Shown: piece after piece, positions 39,714 to 48,491 of the stretch
Layout: each line of letters opens with the position of its first letter
Position numbering within the stretch: position 1 is the stretch's first letter
Source of the DNA: Solirubrobacterales bacterium
GTDB lineage: Bacteria > Actinomycetota > Thermoleophilia > Solirubrobacterales > 70-9
Length of the DNA: 55,978 nucleotides
Direction: 5' to 3'
NCBI GenBank assembly: GCA_025450195.1
Contig: JANWHW010000013.1
Span: 1 to 55,978, forward strand
The notes under the pieces: generated by a model
What the model was told of the DNA's origin: nothing
The model's input: only the letters and a program-made list of their open reading frames with translations
Database searches by the model: none
Position numbers and translations under genes: made by a program

Positions 39714-41528
39714 CTAGGTCCGTCGTCGCGGCGCCAGAGGTACGACCAGCGCGCCGGCCACCTCCTGCCACCAGGCACGCTCCGCCGGGTCATCGTCGGT
39801 ACGGCCGGCGCGGCGTTCGCACCAGCGGGCCAGCGCCTGGCGCCCACCGAGTGCGACGATCTTTTCCGTTGTCACCGCGAAGCGACCGTCCGCCAGTGCC
39901 GCCAGAGCGCTGGAGCGATCGCGCCGGCTGCGCAGGATCGATACAACCGCGATCCCGTCGATCTCGCTCGGGGCCGAGGGGTCCTCGATGTCGCCGCCCG
40001 GCCGCACCGTGAAGATCTGGGGCGCCCCCCGCGGTGGCAGCTGTGGCGGGGGCGGCGTGCCCACCGGCCCGTCGTGCCAAAGTCGGGTCAGAGCCTCCAC
40101 CTCCTCACGCAGCTCGCCGCTGACCAGGATGTGCAGCTCGTCTCCCTCTTGCACCTCGGTCGATCCGCGCGGCGGGATTGCGCGGCCATCGCGGACGATC
40201 ACATTGACCAGAGCCTCGCGCGGTAGGCCCAGATCGCGCACCGGATGCCCTGCCGCTGCTGCTCCGGGCCTCAGCCGGTAGGAGACGACATCGCCGCCCA
40301 TGCGGCGAATCCGACCCGACTCGAGCAGTCGCCGGGGTAGGGCGGGTTCGTCAGTGGTCAGTCCAAGCCGGCGAGCCAGCGGCTCGAAGCTTGCCCCCTG
40401 GATCAGGGTCGAGGTGACGACGACGAAGAAGACGATCGCGAACAGCTCCTGCCCGGTCCCGACTCCGGCGACGACGGGGAAGGTAGCCAGCCAGATCGGC
40501 GTGGCGCCGCGCAGCCCGGCCCAGCCCAGCATCGCTCGCTCACGCGTGTCGAGTGACGAAAAGAGCGTTGCGACGAATGCCGCCAGGGGGCGTGAGAGCA
40601 GGATCAGCACGGCCGAGAGCGCCAGTCCTTCAACCGCGACGTCGTCAAGAGTGCTGGGGAAGACGAGAAGCCCGAGCAGGATGAACAGCCCGATTTGTGC
40701 GACCCAGCCAACCCCCTCGTGGAAAGCGACGATCGTGCGACGCGCGGGGATGTTTCCCGACCCAAGAGCCAGCGCGGTCAGGTAGGTGGCGAGCAGGCCC
40801 GAGCCGTGCGCAATCTCCGCCAGGCCATAGGCGAGCCCGGCGATCGCGATCGTCGCCACCGGGTAGATGCCGTCGGTTGGCAGGCGCACCCGATTGAGCA
40901 CCGTGACGGCGAGCCGTCCGACGGTCAGGCCGATCGCCACGCCCAGGGCCAGTTTGAGGAGGAGCAGCCCCACCATGTCGACGGCGCCATATCCAGGTTC
41001 CTGGATCCATTCGATGAAGCCGATCACCAGCAGCAGCGCGACGGGGTCGTTCATGCCCGACTCTCCCTCCAGCGAGCGAGCCAGCCGCTTCTTGAGGGTC
41101 GAACGGCGCAGGACGGCGAAGATCGCGGCCGAGTCGGTGGCGGCGATCGCTGCACCCACGATCATCCCTTCCAAGGCGCTGAGGTCGAAGATCAGCTTTG
41201 CGGCGAATCCCGCGGTAACAGCTGTGACGACGGTTCCAACCGTCGCCAATGAGGCTGCCGTGCCCAGTACCGGGCGTATCTCCCGCCAGCCGGCGGTTAG
41301 CCCTCCCTCGAAGAGGATCAGGACGAGGGCGATCGTTCCCAGTGTGCGAGCAAGCTCGGCGTCGCTGAACTCGATCCCGCCGATTCCCTCCGAGCCGGCG
41401 AGCATTCCCAGTCCGAGGAAGAGCAGCAGCCCCGGTATGCGCATACGTTCGGCCAATAGCGCGCCGGCGATGCCCGCGGTAAGCAGCGCGCCGGCGACAA
41501 GTATCAGCTCGGCATCGTGTCCGCCCAT
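39714..41528 (-). CDS. K+/H+ or Na+/H+ antiporter, CPA1 (NhaP2/CvrA) type with RCK domain
   Basis: A membrane antiporter of 604 residues. About 12-13 hydrophobic segments fill the first 390 residues, with the ion-binding ATDSAAIFAVLRR segment near 128 and EGESGMNDPVALLL near 150. Residues about 415-500 form a TrkA-C (RCK_C) domain (YRLRPGAAAAGHPVRDLGLP... GDELHILV) that senses ligands. A C-terminal extension of about 100 residues resembles the CorC/transporter-associated end of NhaP2 proteins. TAGGGT lies 6 nt upstream of the ATG. Ion specificity is inferred. Confidence 0.85.
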   Translation of the reverse strand: MGGHDAELILVAGALLTAGIAGALLAERMRIPGLLLFLGLGMLAGSEGIGGIEFSDAELARTLGTIALVLILFEGGLTAGWREIRPVLGTAASLATVGTVVTAVTAGFAAKLIFDLSALEGMIVGAAIAATDSAAIFAVLRRSTLKKRLARSLEGESGMNDPVALLLVIGFIEWIQEPGYGAVDMVGLLLLKLALGVAIGLTVGRLAVTVLNRVRLPTDGIYPVATIAIAGLAYGLAEIAHGSGLLATYLTALALGSGNIPARRTIVAFHEGVGWVAQIGLFILLGLLVFPSTLDDVAVEGLALSAVLILLSRPLAAFVATLFSSLDTRERAMLGWAGLRGATPIWLATFPVVAGVGTGQELFAIVFFVVVTSTLIQGASFEPLARRLGLTTDEPALPRRLLESGRIRRMGGDVVSYRLRPGAAAAGHPVRDLGLPREALVNVIVRDGRAIPPRGSTEVQEGDELHILVSGELREEVEALTRLWHDGPVGTPPPPQLPPRGAPQIFTVRPGGDIEDPSAPSEIDGIAVVSILRSRRDRSSALAALADGRFAVTTEKIVALGGRQALARWCERRAGRTDDDPAERAWWQEVAGALVVPLAPRRRT

Positions 41529-41534
41529 CTATGG

Positions 41535-41540
41535 ACCCTA
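41535..41540 (-). promoter_or_regulatory. -10 box, leaderless antiporter gene
   Basis: On the minus strand TAGGGT ends 6 nt before the ATG at 41528; there is no ribosome site. Confidence 0.45.
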
Positions 41541-41551
41541 ACCAGTGACCG

Positions 41552-42958
41552 TCAGATGTTCTCGTCGATTGCCGCCAGGCGTACTTCCAGCTCCTCGGGA
41601 GAGCCTGAGGCGGGCACGTCCTCGGCCCGTTCGTGCGGGTGGCGGTAGATCAGATAAAGCAGGCTCAGCAGCACGCCTGCTGCGAGAGTGAAGCCGATCT
41701 CGACCCGGCGGAACTCGTCGCCGACGAGCGGCACGAAGTTCCAGGCGATGAAGAGGCTTGCGCAGGCGATCCAGCGGACGGCAGCTCGACGGACCTGCCC
41801 CTGGGCGACGCAGGCCTGGTTGACCGTGACCGAGGAGAGGTAGAGCCCGGTGCCGGCAGCCACCAGCAGCAGCCCGACCCGGTCGTAGCTGAACTTGTCG
41901 CTGAAGGCGAGCTGCATCAGCTGTGGCCCGGCGAGGAGGATCGCGAGCGCCATCAGCCCGGTGAAGGCTGCAATGCCAAGCAGCACCGCTCGCACCGAGC
42001 GGTGAAACTCATCCTCGCTGCCGGACTCGGCGCTGGTGTGGAGGGCGGTGAGGTGGGGGAGAATGCTGGTCGAGACCGCCTGGAAGAGCTGCAGCGGTGC
42101 CCGCGCCAGCATCAGCACATTGAAGATGAAGCCGGCGGCCGCGGCGCCGTCGAGGCCGCGCACGATCAGCGGCCCGGCGTTGAGGAAGGCCTGTTCGCTG
42201 AACATGATCACCAGCACCGCAGCGGCGAAGCCCGTGCCGTGGGCCACCGACACGGAGGCGTCTCCGCCCGCCGCCTCTTTCGGGGGCTCGGGCGCCGTCC
42301 GCGCGCGGCGCGCGAAGGCCAGCGGCACGACCATCAGAGAGAGCGACGGCGCAGCGACGATCCCGATCGCCACCCATGACTGGCCGCTGAGCAGGCTGAC
42401 CGCGACCAGAACGGCGAACAGGGTGCGGAAGCACGACTCGGAGAGGATCAGTGCGGTGAAGAGGCCGAACCGCTTCACCCCGGCGAGGTAGCCACGGGCG
42501 AAGTAGCTGGCGGCGTAGAAGAGGACGGCCGAGAAGTAGACCCAGTAGAGGGTTTCGTTGCCCTCGAGCAGACCGTCCTGGAGCGGCCCGCGGAAGGCGA
42601 GCGCCAGGACCGCGAAGAGCATCGCCAGGCCGAGCTGGATCGTGGCGGCGTTGCGCGTGGTGCCGCCGATCGGCTCGCCCTTGACCAAGTGTTCGGAGAT
42701 GTGGCGCGAGAGCAACTGTTCGACCGGCCGGTAGAGGGTGGAGATGGTGATAAAAACGGCCGACCAGACGACGGTGATCTCTCCGTAGTCCGGCTTCGAG
42801 AGCACATGAGAGGCGATGAAGAAGTAGACGTAGGTGATCAGGCCGGTGAGGCCGACACCGATCGCCAGGAAGCTCGCCGTTTTGCCGTAGTCCGCGGTTG
42901 CCGAAGCGGCACCGGCGGGCGTCCGTTTGGAGCCCGGGATCCTCGGTCGGAATCGCAT
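41552..42958 (-). CDS. polysaccharide flippase (Wzx/MurJ-like MOP family)
   Basis: A 468-residue polytopic membrane protein with about 12-14 hydrophobic segments. The opening TASFLAIGVGLTGLITYVYFFIASHVLSKPDYG is the typical first helix pair of oligosaccharide flippases, ending in the YG(E) motif. A hydrophilic basic loop (RRARTAPEPPKE) separates two halves. It is coupled to the glycosyltransferase upstream by a one-base overlap (TGATG on the minus strand). The pair probably makes and exports a lipid-linked glycan; the sugar is unknown. Confidence 0.82.
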   Translation of the reverse strand: MRFRPRIPGSKRTPAGAASATADYGKTASFLAIGVGLTGLITYVYFFIASHVLSKPDYGEITVVWSAVFITISTLYRPVEQLLSRHISEHLVKGEPIGGTTRNAATIQLGLAMLFAVLALAFRGPLQDGLLEGNETLYWVYFSAVLFYAASYFARGYLAGVKRFGLFTALILSESCFRTLFAVLVAVSLLSGQSWVAIGIVAAPSLSLMVVPLAFARRARTAPEPPKEAAGGDASVSVAHGTGFAAAVLVIMFSEQAFLNAGPLIVRGLDGAAAAGFIFNVLMLARAPLQLFQAVSTSILPHLTALHTSAESGSEDEFHRSVRAVLLGIAAFTGLMALAILLAGPQLMQLAFSDKFSYDRVGLLLVAAGTGLYLSSVTVNQACVAQGQVRRAAVRWIACASLFIAWNFVPLVGDEFRRVEIGFTLAAGVLLSLLYLIYRHPHERAEDVPASGSPEELEVRLAAIDENI

Positions 42959-43944
42959 CAGCGGTCCTGCGGGTCGCGCTCGTAGTGGGACGGCTCCACT
43001 CCGAGGGAAAGCTCGATCCGCCGCACCCGCTCGAAGACGCGCTGGGTCATCACCCGTTGCCCAGCCAGCACGTCGCCGATGACCCCAAGCCCTAGCAGCT
43101 GCAATGCTGCGATGAAGAGGACGGCGCCGAGGATCAGCGACTGGACGTGGCCGGTGCGATCGCCATTGAAGATCCAGTCGAGGAGGAACGGCATCCAGGC
43201 GGCAAACGCCAGCAGGCCGACGATCAGCCCGGCGGTGACGAACACCCGCAAGGGCTCATAGCGGGTGTAGATGCGGAGGATCGAGAGCGCGTTGCGTCGT
43301 ACGTAGGCGCCGGTTGAGTCGAAGAGCCGCGACTCGCGGGTCTGGGAGTTGGTCGCGACCTCGACCTGGTCGACCGCGACCAACATCTTTCCCGCCTGGA
43401 TCAGGCTCTCCAGGGTGTAGGTGAAGTTGTCTACCACCAGCAGCCCGAGCGCCGCCTCGCGGTTATAGGCGCGAAAGCCCGAGGTCGTATCGGCGATCTC
43501 GGTGTCGGAGAACCTGCGCACCACCCAGCTGCCCAGTCTCTGCAGCGCCTTCTTGGAGCCCGAGAAGTGGTCGATCCGGGCGACCTGGCGATCGCCGACG
43601 ACGATGTCGGCCTCGCCGGCGAGGATTGGCGCGACCAATTTTGCGACGTCGGCGCCGCAGTACTGGTTGTCGGCGTCGGTATTGACGACGACGTCAGCGC
43701 CCAGCTTCAGGCTGGCATCGAGTCCCGCTTGAAACGCAGCTGCCAAGCCCTTGTTGTTGGTGAGTCGAACGATGTGCTGTACGCCGTGCTCGCGCGCAAC
43801 CTCCACGGTGCGATCGGTCGAGCCGTCATCGACCACGAGCATCTCGATCTCATCGACCCCTTCGATCTGGCGCGGCAGGTCGGCGATCGTCGCCGGCAGC
43901 GTCGTCTCCTCGTTGAGGCATGGAATCTGGATGATCAGCTTCAC
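42958..43944 (-). CDS. family 2 glycosyltransferase with C-terminal membrane segments
   Basis: A GT-A fold transferase related to dolichyl/polyprenyl-phosphate sugar synthases. IQIPCLNEETTL at residue 5, VVDDGSTDRT near 38, NTDADNQY near 89 (DxD metal motif) and the TTSGFRAYNREA segment near 148 are conserved. Two membrane segments near 237-258 and 275-298 anchor it. At 328 residues the length is normal. It probably loads a sugar on undecaprenyl phosphate. The GTG start follows TACCCT by 11 nt. It is the first gene of the minus-strand block and diverges from ribD. Confidence 0.86.
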   Translation of the reverse strand: MKLIIQIPCLNEETTLPATIADLPRQIEGVDEIEMLVVDDGSTDRTVEVAREHGVQHIVRLTNNKGLAAAFQAGLDASLKLGADVVVNTDADNQYCGADVAKLVAPILAGEADIVVGDRQVARIDHFSGSKKALQRLGSWVVRRFSDTEIADTTSGFRAYNREAALGLLVVDNFTYTLESLIQAGKMLVAVDQVEVATNSQTRESRLFDSTGAYVRRNALSILRIYTRYEPLRVFVTAGLIVGLLAFAAWMPFLLDWIFNGDRTGHVQSLILGAVLFIAALQLLGLGVIGDVLAGQRVMTQRVFERVRRIELSLGVEPSHYERDPQDR

Positions 43945-43980
43945 GGTGGTCGATCAGGGTATCCCTGGGCCCGGCCACCT

Positions 43981-44066
43981 GGCGCGCGGGTCCTGCCGCG
44001 GGGCAGGGGCCCTCGTCCTCGCAGGCTGCGGGCGGGGACCCCAGTCCCCACGCCACCCGCGCGAGG
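43981..44066 (-). repeat. MITE-like element, intergenic copy upstream of ribD
   Basis: An 86-nt element starts GGCGCGCGGGTCCTG and ends CGCCACCCGCGCGAGG. The same ends, in inverted orientation, bound a 97-nt stretch inside ribD (45123-45219). The ends share an imperfect terminal inverted repeat, CGCGCGGGT. GC-rich internal stems (CCTGCCGCGGGGCAGG) are present. Confidence 0.65.
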
Positions 44067-44089
44067 GAAGTCGTGGCAAGCGATACCAT

Positions 44090-44107
44090 TGATTGACTCG
44101 TCAATCA
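44090..44107. promoter_or_regulatory. palindromic operator candidate before ribD
   Basis: TGATTGAC-TC-GTCAATCA is a perfect 8-bp inverted repeat with a 2-nt centre. It lies just downstream of a -10-like TACCAT (44084-44089) and ends 4 nt before the ribD start. Its position would let a dimeric repressor block transcription. Confidence 0.5.
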
Positions 44108-44111
44108 GCTT

Positions 44112-45293
44112 ATGAACGCCCAGCTCACAAACGTGGATCAAGCTCATTTGAGGCGGGCACTGGAGCTGGCTGAGGGAGGGCGTGGGCGGGTCAGCCCAAA
44201 CCCGCTGGTCGGAGCGGTGATCGTGCACGACGGCGCAATCCTCGGCGAGGGATTTCACGCCGAGCTGGGTGGTCTGCATGCCGAGCGGGCGGCGCTGGAG
44301 GACTGCCGGAAGCGCGGAGAGGATCCCTCCGGGGCGACGATGTACGTGACGCTTGAGCCCTGTGCCCACCACGGTCGCCAGCCTCCCTGCACCGACGCGA
44401 TCTTCGAGGCCGGAATCGGCCGCGTGGTGATCGCCTCCGATGACCCCACCGAGAAGGCGTCGGGCCGCGGTCCGGGGATGCTTCGCGATGGGGGCGTAGA
44501 GGTGGCGTCCGCGACCGGCGAGGAGGCGACTGCCGCGCGCCTGCTCAACCAACCGTTCCGCAAGCACGCCCGCACCGGCCTGCCGCTGGTCACCCTGAAG
44601 ATGGCGATGTCGCTCGACGGCCGCACGACAACCGCCCCGGGTGACTCTCCATGGATCTCCGGCGAGCAGAGCCTGGCGCTGGTCCATCGCTGGCGAGCCG
44701 AATTCGATGCGATCGCGGTTGGCATCGGCACGGTCCTCGCCGACGACCCACTCCTCACCGCCAGGCACGAGGACGACCCCCGCCAGCCTGTGCGCGTCAT
44801 CTTCGACTCCAAAGCACGCCTGCCACTCGACTCTCAGCTCGTTCAGACCCTCGACCGGTCGCCGGTGCTCATCGTCGTCTCACCAGAGGCGGAGCCTTCT
44901 CATCTGAGCGCGCTTCGCGAAGCGGGTGTCGAGATCGTCTTGGTCAGCGGCGCGGCTCCGGCGGATCGGATGCAAGCCGCTTTGGCCGACCTCGGCCGAC
45001 GGGGCATCACGAGCCTCTTCCTCGAGGGCGGCAAGACGCTGGCTGCCACCTTCGTCGCAGCTGACGCAATCGATGAAACACATGTCTTTGTTGCTCCGGT
45101 CTTGCTGGGCAGGGCGGACGTTCCTCGCGCGGGTGGCGTCGTAGGGGGGCCCACCCCCGAGGAAGCTTCAGCTACCGGAGGGGGTGGGGGGTCCCCTGCG
45201 GCGACAGGACCCGCGCGCCGGAACGCCCTGTCTTCCAGTGTCGAGACGATCGGCGAGGATGTGCTCGTGACGGCCCGGTTTAAGGAGTGGTGA
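44112..45293 (+). CDS. ribD: riboflavin biosynthesis deaminase/reductase RibD
   Basis: A bifunctional enzyme: pyrimidine deaminase (N-terminal half) and reductase (C-terminal half) in riboflavin synthesis. The zinc deaminase site is HAERAAL near residue 57 and PCAHHGRQPPC near 83. The reductase half starts TLKMAMSLDGRTTT near 160, with SGEQSLALVHRWRAEFDAIAVG near 180 and LFLEGGKTLA near 302. About 30 residues (positions 338-369, Gly/Pro/Ala-rich) are encoded by a MITE-like element and break the usual end, but the frame continues into TIGEDVLVTARF. It heads ribD-ribE-ribBA-ribH. Confidence 0.92.
   Translation: MNAQLTNVDQAHLRRALELAEGGRGRVSPNPLVGAVIVHDGAILGEGFHAELGGLHAERAALEDCRKRGEDPSGATMYVTLEPCAHHGRQPPCTDAIFEAGIGRVVIASDDPTEKASGRGPGMLRDGGVEVASATGEEATAARLLNQPFRKHARTGLPLVTLKMAMSLDGRTTTAPGDSPWISGEQSLALVHRWRAEFDAIAVGIGTVLADDPLLTARHEDDPRQPVRVIFDSKARLPLDSQLVQTLDRSPVLIVVSPEAEPSHLSALREAGVEIVLVSGAAPADRMQAALADLGRRGITSLFLEGGKTLAATFVAADAIDETHVFVAPVLLGRADVPRAGGVVGGPTPEEASATGGGGGSPAATGPARRNALSSSVETIGEDVLVTARFKEW
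45123..45219 (+). repeat. MITE-like element inside ribD
   Basis: CCTCGCGCGGGTGGCG to GGACCCGCGCGCC is the reverse complement of the ends of the intergenic copy at 43981-44066. The flanks extend the inverted repeat (CGTTCC on the left, GGAACG on the right). Internal CCCACCCCC and GGGGGTGGGG arms form a long stem. The element is translated in frame as a low-complexity loop. Confidence 0.65.
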
Positions 45294-45898
45294 TGTTCAC
45301 CGGTCTCGTTCAAGACATCGGCAACGTGGAGAGCCTCGAGCCTGGGGTCGACGGGGCGAGGCTGCGTATCGCCACGCGGCTTGGCTCCGAGATCGCCGCT
45401 GGCGATTCGATTGCTGTCAACGGTGTTTGTTTGACCGCCACCAGCGCAGATGCGAACGGCTTTGAGGCCGAGGCGATGAATCAGACCCTCGAGGTGACGG
45501 CGCTCGGCGGGCTAGAGGCCGGTGGCCGGGTCAATCTCGAGTTGGCGATGAAGGCCTCGGACCGCCTCGGCGGCCACATCGTGCAGGGGCATGTCGACGG
45601 AGTGGGAAAGGTCGCTGCGGTCGAGGAGGACGGGTTTGCCAAGCGGCTACGGGTAGAGCTCGCGTCGGAGTTGATGCGCCGTATGGTCAGCAGGGGGTCG
45701 GTTGCCTTGAGTGGGGTCAGCCTCACCGTCGCGGAGCTCGGCGGCGATTGGGTCGAGGTGTCCTTGATTCCCGAGACCCTGGAGCGAACCAATCTCGGCG
45801 ATGCAGGGGTGGGCGACAGGCTGAACGTAGAGTGCGACATCGTCGCGAAGTACGTGGAGCGGTTGGTGGGACCATTGGTCGGAAAGGAGCGGGCGTGA
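45293..45898 (+). CDS. ribE: riboflavin synthase, alpha subunit
   Basis: Dismutates two 6,7-dimethyl-8-ribityllumazine molecules into riboflavin. The protein begins [13 protein letters not shown], the family start. It has two similar lumazine-binding halves: [11 protein letters not shown] near residue 41 and [12 protein letters not shown] near 134, plus [12 protein letters not shown] near 91. At 201 residues the length is normal. The ATG at 45293 (TGATG with the ribD stop) is preferred; AAGGAG lies 5 nt upstream. Its stop overlaps the ribBA GTG. Confidence 0.95.
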   Translation: MFTGLVQDIGNVESLEPGVDGARLRIATRLGSEIAAGDSIAVNGVCLTATSADANGFEAEAMNQTLEVTALGGLEAGGRVNLELAMKASDRLGGHIVQGHVDGVGKVAAVEEDGFAKRLRVELASELMRRMVSRGSVALSGVSLTVAELGGDWVEVSLIPETLERTNLGDAGVGDRLNVECDIVAKYVERLVGPLVGKERA

Positions 45899-47232
45899 GC
45901 CAGATGAGCGAGGCGGAGAAGACACAAGACGCCGGGACCGCAGAGGGCGGGGGCACCTTCGCAACCATCGAGGAGGCGATCGAGGAGATCCGCCAGGGGC
46001 GCATGGTCGTCGTCTGCGATGACGAGGACCGGGAGAACGAGGGCGACCTGACGATGGCGGCGCAGTTCGCGACCCCCGAGGCGATCAACTTCATGGCCAA
46101 GGAGGCGCGAGGCCTGATCTGCCTGGCGCTGACCCCCGAGCGCTGCGATGAGCTCGGCCTCGACCTGATGGCGGCGAAGAACGAGACCCCGCTTCAAACG
46201 GCATTCACCGTTGCGATCGAGGCCCGCGACGGTGTCACAACGGGAATCTCCGCCGCCGATCGCGCTCACACGATCCAGGTTGCGGTCGATCCAGGCGCTA
46301 GCCCCCGCGACCTGGTCCAGCCGGGGCATGTCTTCCCGCTCAAGGCGAAGCCCGGCGGCGTGCTGGAGCGGACCGGACAGACCGAGGCGGCGGTCGACCT
46401 TGCGCGGCTTGCCGGCCTCAACCCGGCGGGGGTGATCTGCGAGGTGATGAATGAGGACGGGACGATGGCCCGCGTCCCCGACCTCATCCCCTACTGCGAG
46501 AAGCACGGCTTGAAGATGGTCACCGTTGCGGACCTGATCGCCTACCGGCGGCGCACCGAGAAGCTGGTCGAGCGGGTCGTCGATACGGCGCTGCCGACCG
46601 AGTTCGGCGATTTCACCGCCGTCGGCTATCGCTCCCTGGTCGACGACAAGCACCACGTGGCGATGGTCAAGGGCGACGTCGACGGCGCCAAGGACGTCTT
46701 GGTTCGCGTCCACAGCGAGTGCCTGACCGGCGATGTCTTCCACAGCATGCGCTGCGACTGCGGCGAACAGCTGGTCGCTGCACTCTCGATGATCGAGCAG
46801 GAAGGACGCGGCGTCCTCCTCTATCTCTCCCAGGAGGGGCGTGGAATCGGACTGCTCAACAAGCTGAAGGCCTACAAGCTGCAGGAGGAGGGCGCCGACA
46901 CCGTCGAGGCCAACCTAAAGCTCGGCCTTCCGGCCGACCTGCGCGACTACGGCATCGGCGCCCAGATCCTCGTCGACCTCGGCCTGACGAGCATTCGCAT
47001 CCTCACCAACAACCCGAAGAAGATCCACGGTCTCGAGGGATACGGGCTCTCGGTCTCAGAGCAGGTACCGATCGAGGCGATGCCAAACACCCACAACGAG
47101 TCCTACCTCCGGGTCAAGCGCGACAAGATGGGCCACATCCTCCATCACCAGGGGCTTGCCCTGGATGAGGAGATGATCCACGACGAGTCCGAACGCGACG
47201 CGGCAAGTGGGGACGGCGCAGCGGATGGCTGA
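45895..47232 (+). CDS. ribBA: bifunctional DHBP synthase / GTP cyclohydrolase II
   Basis: Supplies both precursors of lumazine: 3,4-dihydroxy-2-butanone 4-phosphate (N-terminal half) and the pyrimidine from GTP (C-terminal half). The first half has [12 protein letters not shown] near residue 41 and [13 protein letters not shown] near 115. The second has [10 protein letters not shown] near 272, the zinc cysteines in MRCDCGEQL near 284-290, QEGRGIGL near 313 and LTNNPKK near 369. At 445 residues both halves are complete. AAGGAG lies 5 nt before the GTG, in a GTGA overlap with ribE. It overlaps ribH by 8 nt. Confidence 0.96.
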   Translation: MSQMSEAEKTQDAGTAEGGGTFATIEEAIEEIRQGRMVVVCDDEDRENEGDLTMAAQFATPEAINFMAKEARGLICLALTPERCDELGLDLMAAKNETPLQTAFTVAIEARDGVTTGISAADRAHTIQVAVDPGASPRDLVQPGHVFPLKAKPGGVLERTGQTEAAVDLARLAGLNPAGVICEVMNEDGTMARVPDLIPYCEKHGLKMVTVADLIAYRRRTEKLVERVVDTALPTEFGDFTAVGYRSLVDDKHHVAMVKGDVDGAKDVLVRVHSECLTGDVFHSMRCDCGEQLVAALSMIEQEGRGVLLYLSQEGRGIGLLNKLKAYKLQEEGADTVEANLKLGLPADLRDYGIGAQILVDLGLTSIRILTNNPKKIHGLEGYGLSVSEQVPIEAMPNTHNESYLRVKRDKMGHILHHQGLALDEEMIHDESERDAASGDGAADG

Positions 47233-47752
47233 GTCGACTGCTTTCCTGGAGAGCTTCAGCGAGGAGGAGCGGGGCACTCTCGCCGGCCTCGGGTTCGCGG
47301 TCTGCGTCGGCCGTTTCTATGAGGATCTCGCGGAACGGCTGCTGAGCGGCGCCCGCGAAGGCTTCGAGCTCGCCGGCGTCTCGGCGTCCTCAGTGAGCGA
47401 GGCCTCTGTTCCCGGTGCCTATGAGCTTCCTTTCGCCGCCAAGCTGCACGCCACGAGCGGTCGCTTTGCCGGGGTCGCGTGCCTCGGCGTCGTGATCCGC
47501 GGAGAGACCGACCATTACGACTTCGTCTGCGCCGAGGCCGCTCGCGGCATCCAGAACGTGCAGTTGGAAACGGGCGTTCCCTGCGCCTTCGGCGTGATCA
47601 CCTGCGACACGATGGAGCAGGCGCTCGCCCGAGCTGGCGGCGGCAAGCGCGATCAGGGCCGTAACGCAGCACTCACGGTTGCTCGCATGGCCCTAACGAA
47701 ACGGCAGGTCAACCCGTTTCGCTGGCAGGTCGGTGGCGGCGGAAGCCTCTAG
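47225..47752 (+). CDS. ribH: 6,7-dimethyl-8-ribityllumazine synthase
   Basis: Condenses the RibBA and RibD products to lumazine, forming large oligomers. [15 protein letters not shown] near residue 28, [12 protein letters not shown] near 60, the [15 protein letters not shown] active-site segment (His near 93) and [15 protein letters not shown] near 117 are typical. A 15-residue extension precedes the usual N-terminus, and the C-terminus is also longer (175 residues in total). The ATG at 47225 overlaps ribBA; a GTG at 47207 is possible but less likely. Confidence 0.93.
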   Translation: MAESTAFLESFSEEERGTLAGLGFAVCVGRFYEDLAERLLSGAREGFELAGVSASSVSEASVPGAYELPFAAKLHATSGRFAGVACLGVVIRGETDHYDFVCAEAARGIQNVQLETGVPCAFGVITCDTMEQALARAGGGKRDQGRNAALTVARMALTKRQVNPFRWQVGGGGSL

Positions 47753-47763
47753 GCGCCGATCTG

Positions 47764-47769
47764 TACCAT
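47764..47769 (+). promoter_or_regulatory. -10-like box before rpmB
   Basis: TACCAT ends 12 nt before the rpmB ATG, which would give a leader of about five bases. No Shine-Dalgarno sequence is seen. Confidence 0.35.
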
Positions 47770-47781
47770 CCACGATCCCCG

Positions 47782-47973
47782 ATGGCCAAGATATGTCACA
47801 GCTGTGGTAAGGGACCGGCGTTCGGCCAGTCCCGCAGCCACTCGATGGTCGCCACCAAGCGACGCTTCGATCCCAACCTGCAGAAGGTGCGGATCACCGA
47901 GAACGGTCGCAAGCTCCGCACCTACGTCTGTACGCGCTGCTTGAAGGCCAACAAGGTCACTAAGGCCGCCTGA
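47782..47973 (+). CDS. rpmB: 50S ribosomal protein L28, zinc-binding form
   Basis: A small protein of the large ribosomal subunit. MAKICHSCGKGPAFGQSRSHS is the usual start, and KVRITENGRKLRTYVCTRCLKA closes the domain. The two CxxC pairs (CHSC and CTRC) mark the zinc-binding (C+) form, which is replaced by a zinc-free paralogue under zinc starvation in many actinobacteria. The length is 63 residues. Confidence 0.96.
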   Translation: MAKICHSCGKGPAFGQSRSHSMVATKRRFDPNLQKVRITENGRKLRTYVCTRCLKANKVTKAA

Positions 47974-47977
47974 CGGC

Positions 47978-48481
47978 GTGGTCGCCCGGGTGGCGATCGC
48001 GCTCGTGCCGGTGCTCCTTCTCGCCGGCTGTGGAGGCCCGGCGGAGCCTCCCGTGGGAGTCGGCGCGGCAAGCGTGACTTGCAACAGTGTGCATTTCGCC
48101 GGCAGTGGCACAGCGGACTGGCGCCGCCAGTCCGCCCATATCGGCCCGTTCGGCCTCGGCGGACCCAGCCATGGCGGTCATCCGGGGCCGGACTTCCAGC
48201 GGGGAGGGTTCAATCGGGATGGCCTCCTTCGAATCAAGACCCCCACCCTGGTGGAAGGGCAGCGGAGGGTCGAGCTGTCGGTCCCGGCTGGAGAACGGGA
48301 GCGAGTCGGCATCCTCACGGTCGATCCGAAGCGCGGTTACGCGCGAGTCACCTTCGTGCCCTGCGCGGATCGGCAGCGGACGATCTGGGCGGGCGGTCTC
48401 GTGCTCAGGGATCGAGCTCCGGTGAGGCTGGCGGTCCGAGTTGGCGACGGTCCCTTGCGAGAGCTTCTCGTCGGGGGCTAG
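47978..48481 (+). CDS. putative lipoprotein, unknown function
   Basis: A 167-residue protein starts with GTG 4 nt after the rpmB stop. A lipoprotein signal is clear: hydrophobic residues 4-16, then LLAGC with the lipidated Cys near 18. Two further cysteines (TCNS near 35 and PCAD near 127) may form a disulfide. The rest is mostly beta-prone with VELSVPAGERERVGI. No family is recognised. It ends 10 nt from the stop of the convergent MMPL gene. Confidence 0.7.
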   Translation: MVARVAIALVPVLLLAGCGGPAEPPVGVGAASVTCNSVHFAGSGTADWRRQSAHIGPFGLGGPSHGGHPGPDFQRGGFNRDGLLRIKTPTLVEGQRRVELSVPAGERERVGILTVDPKRGYARVTFVPCADRQRTIWAGGLVLRDRAPVRLAVRVGDGPLRELLVGG

Positions 48482-48491
48482 CCAGTCGCCC

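Noticed and set aside
43945-44111. FMN riboswitch upstream of ribD
   Set aside because: The spacer is 167 nt and mostly filled by the MITE-like element; the RFN core (AGGGGTGAAATTC-type segment) is absent.
45123-45293. ribD as a frameshifted pseudogene
   Set aside because: The inserted element keeps the frame, the conserved end follows it, and the downstream rib genes are intact.
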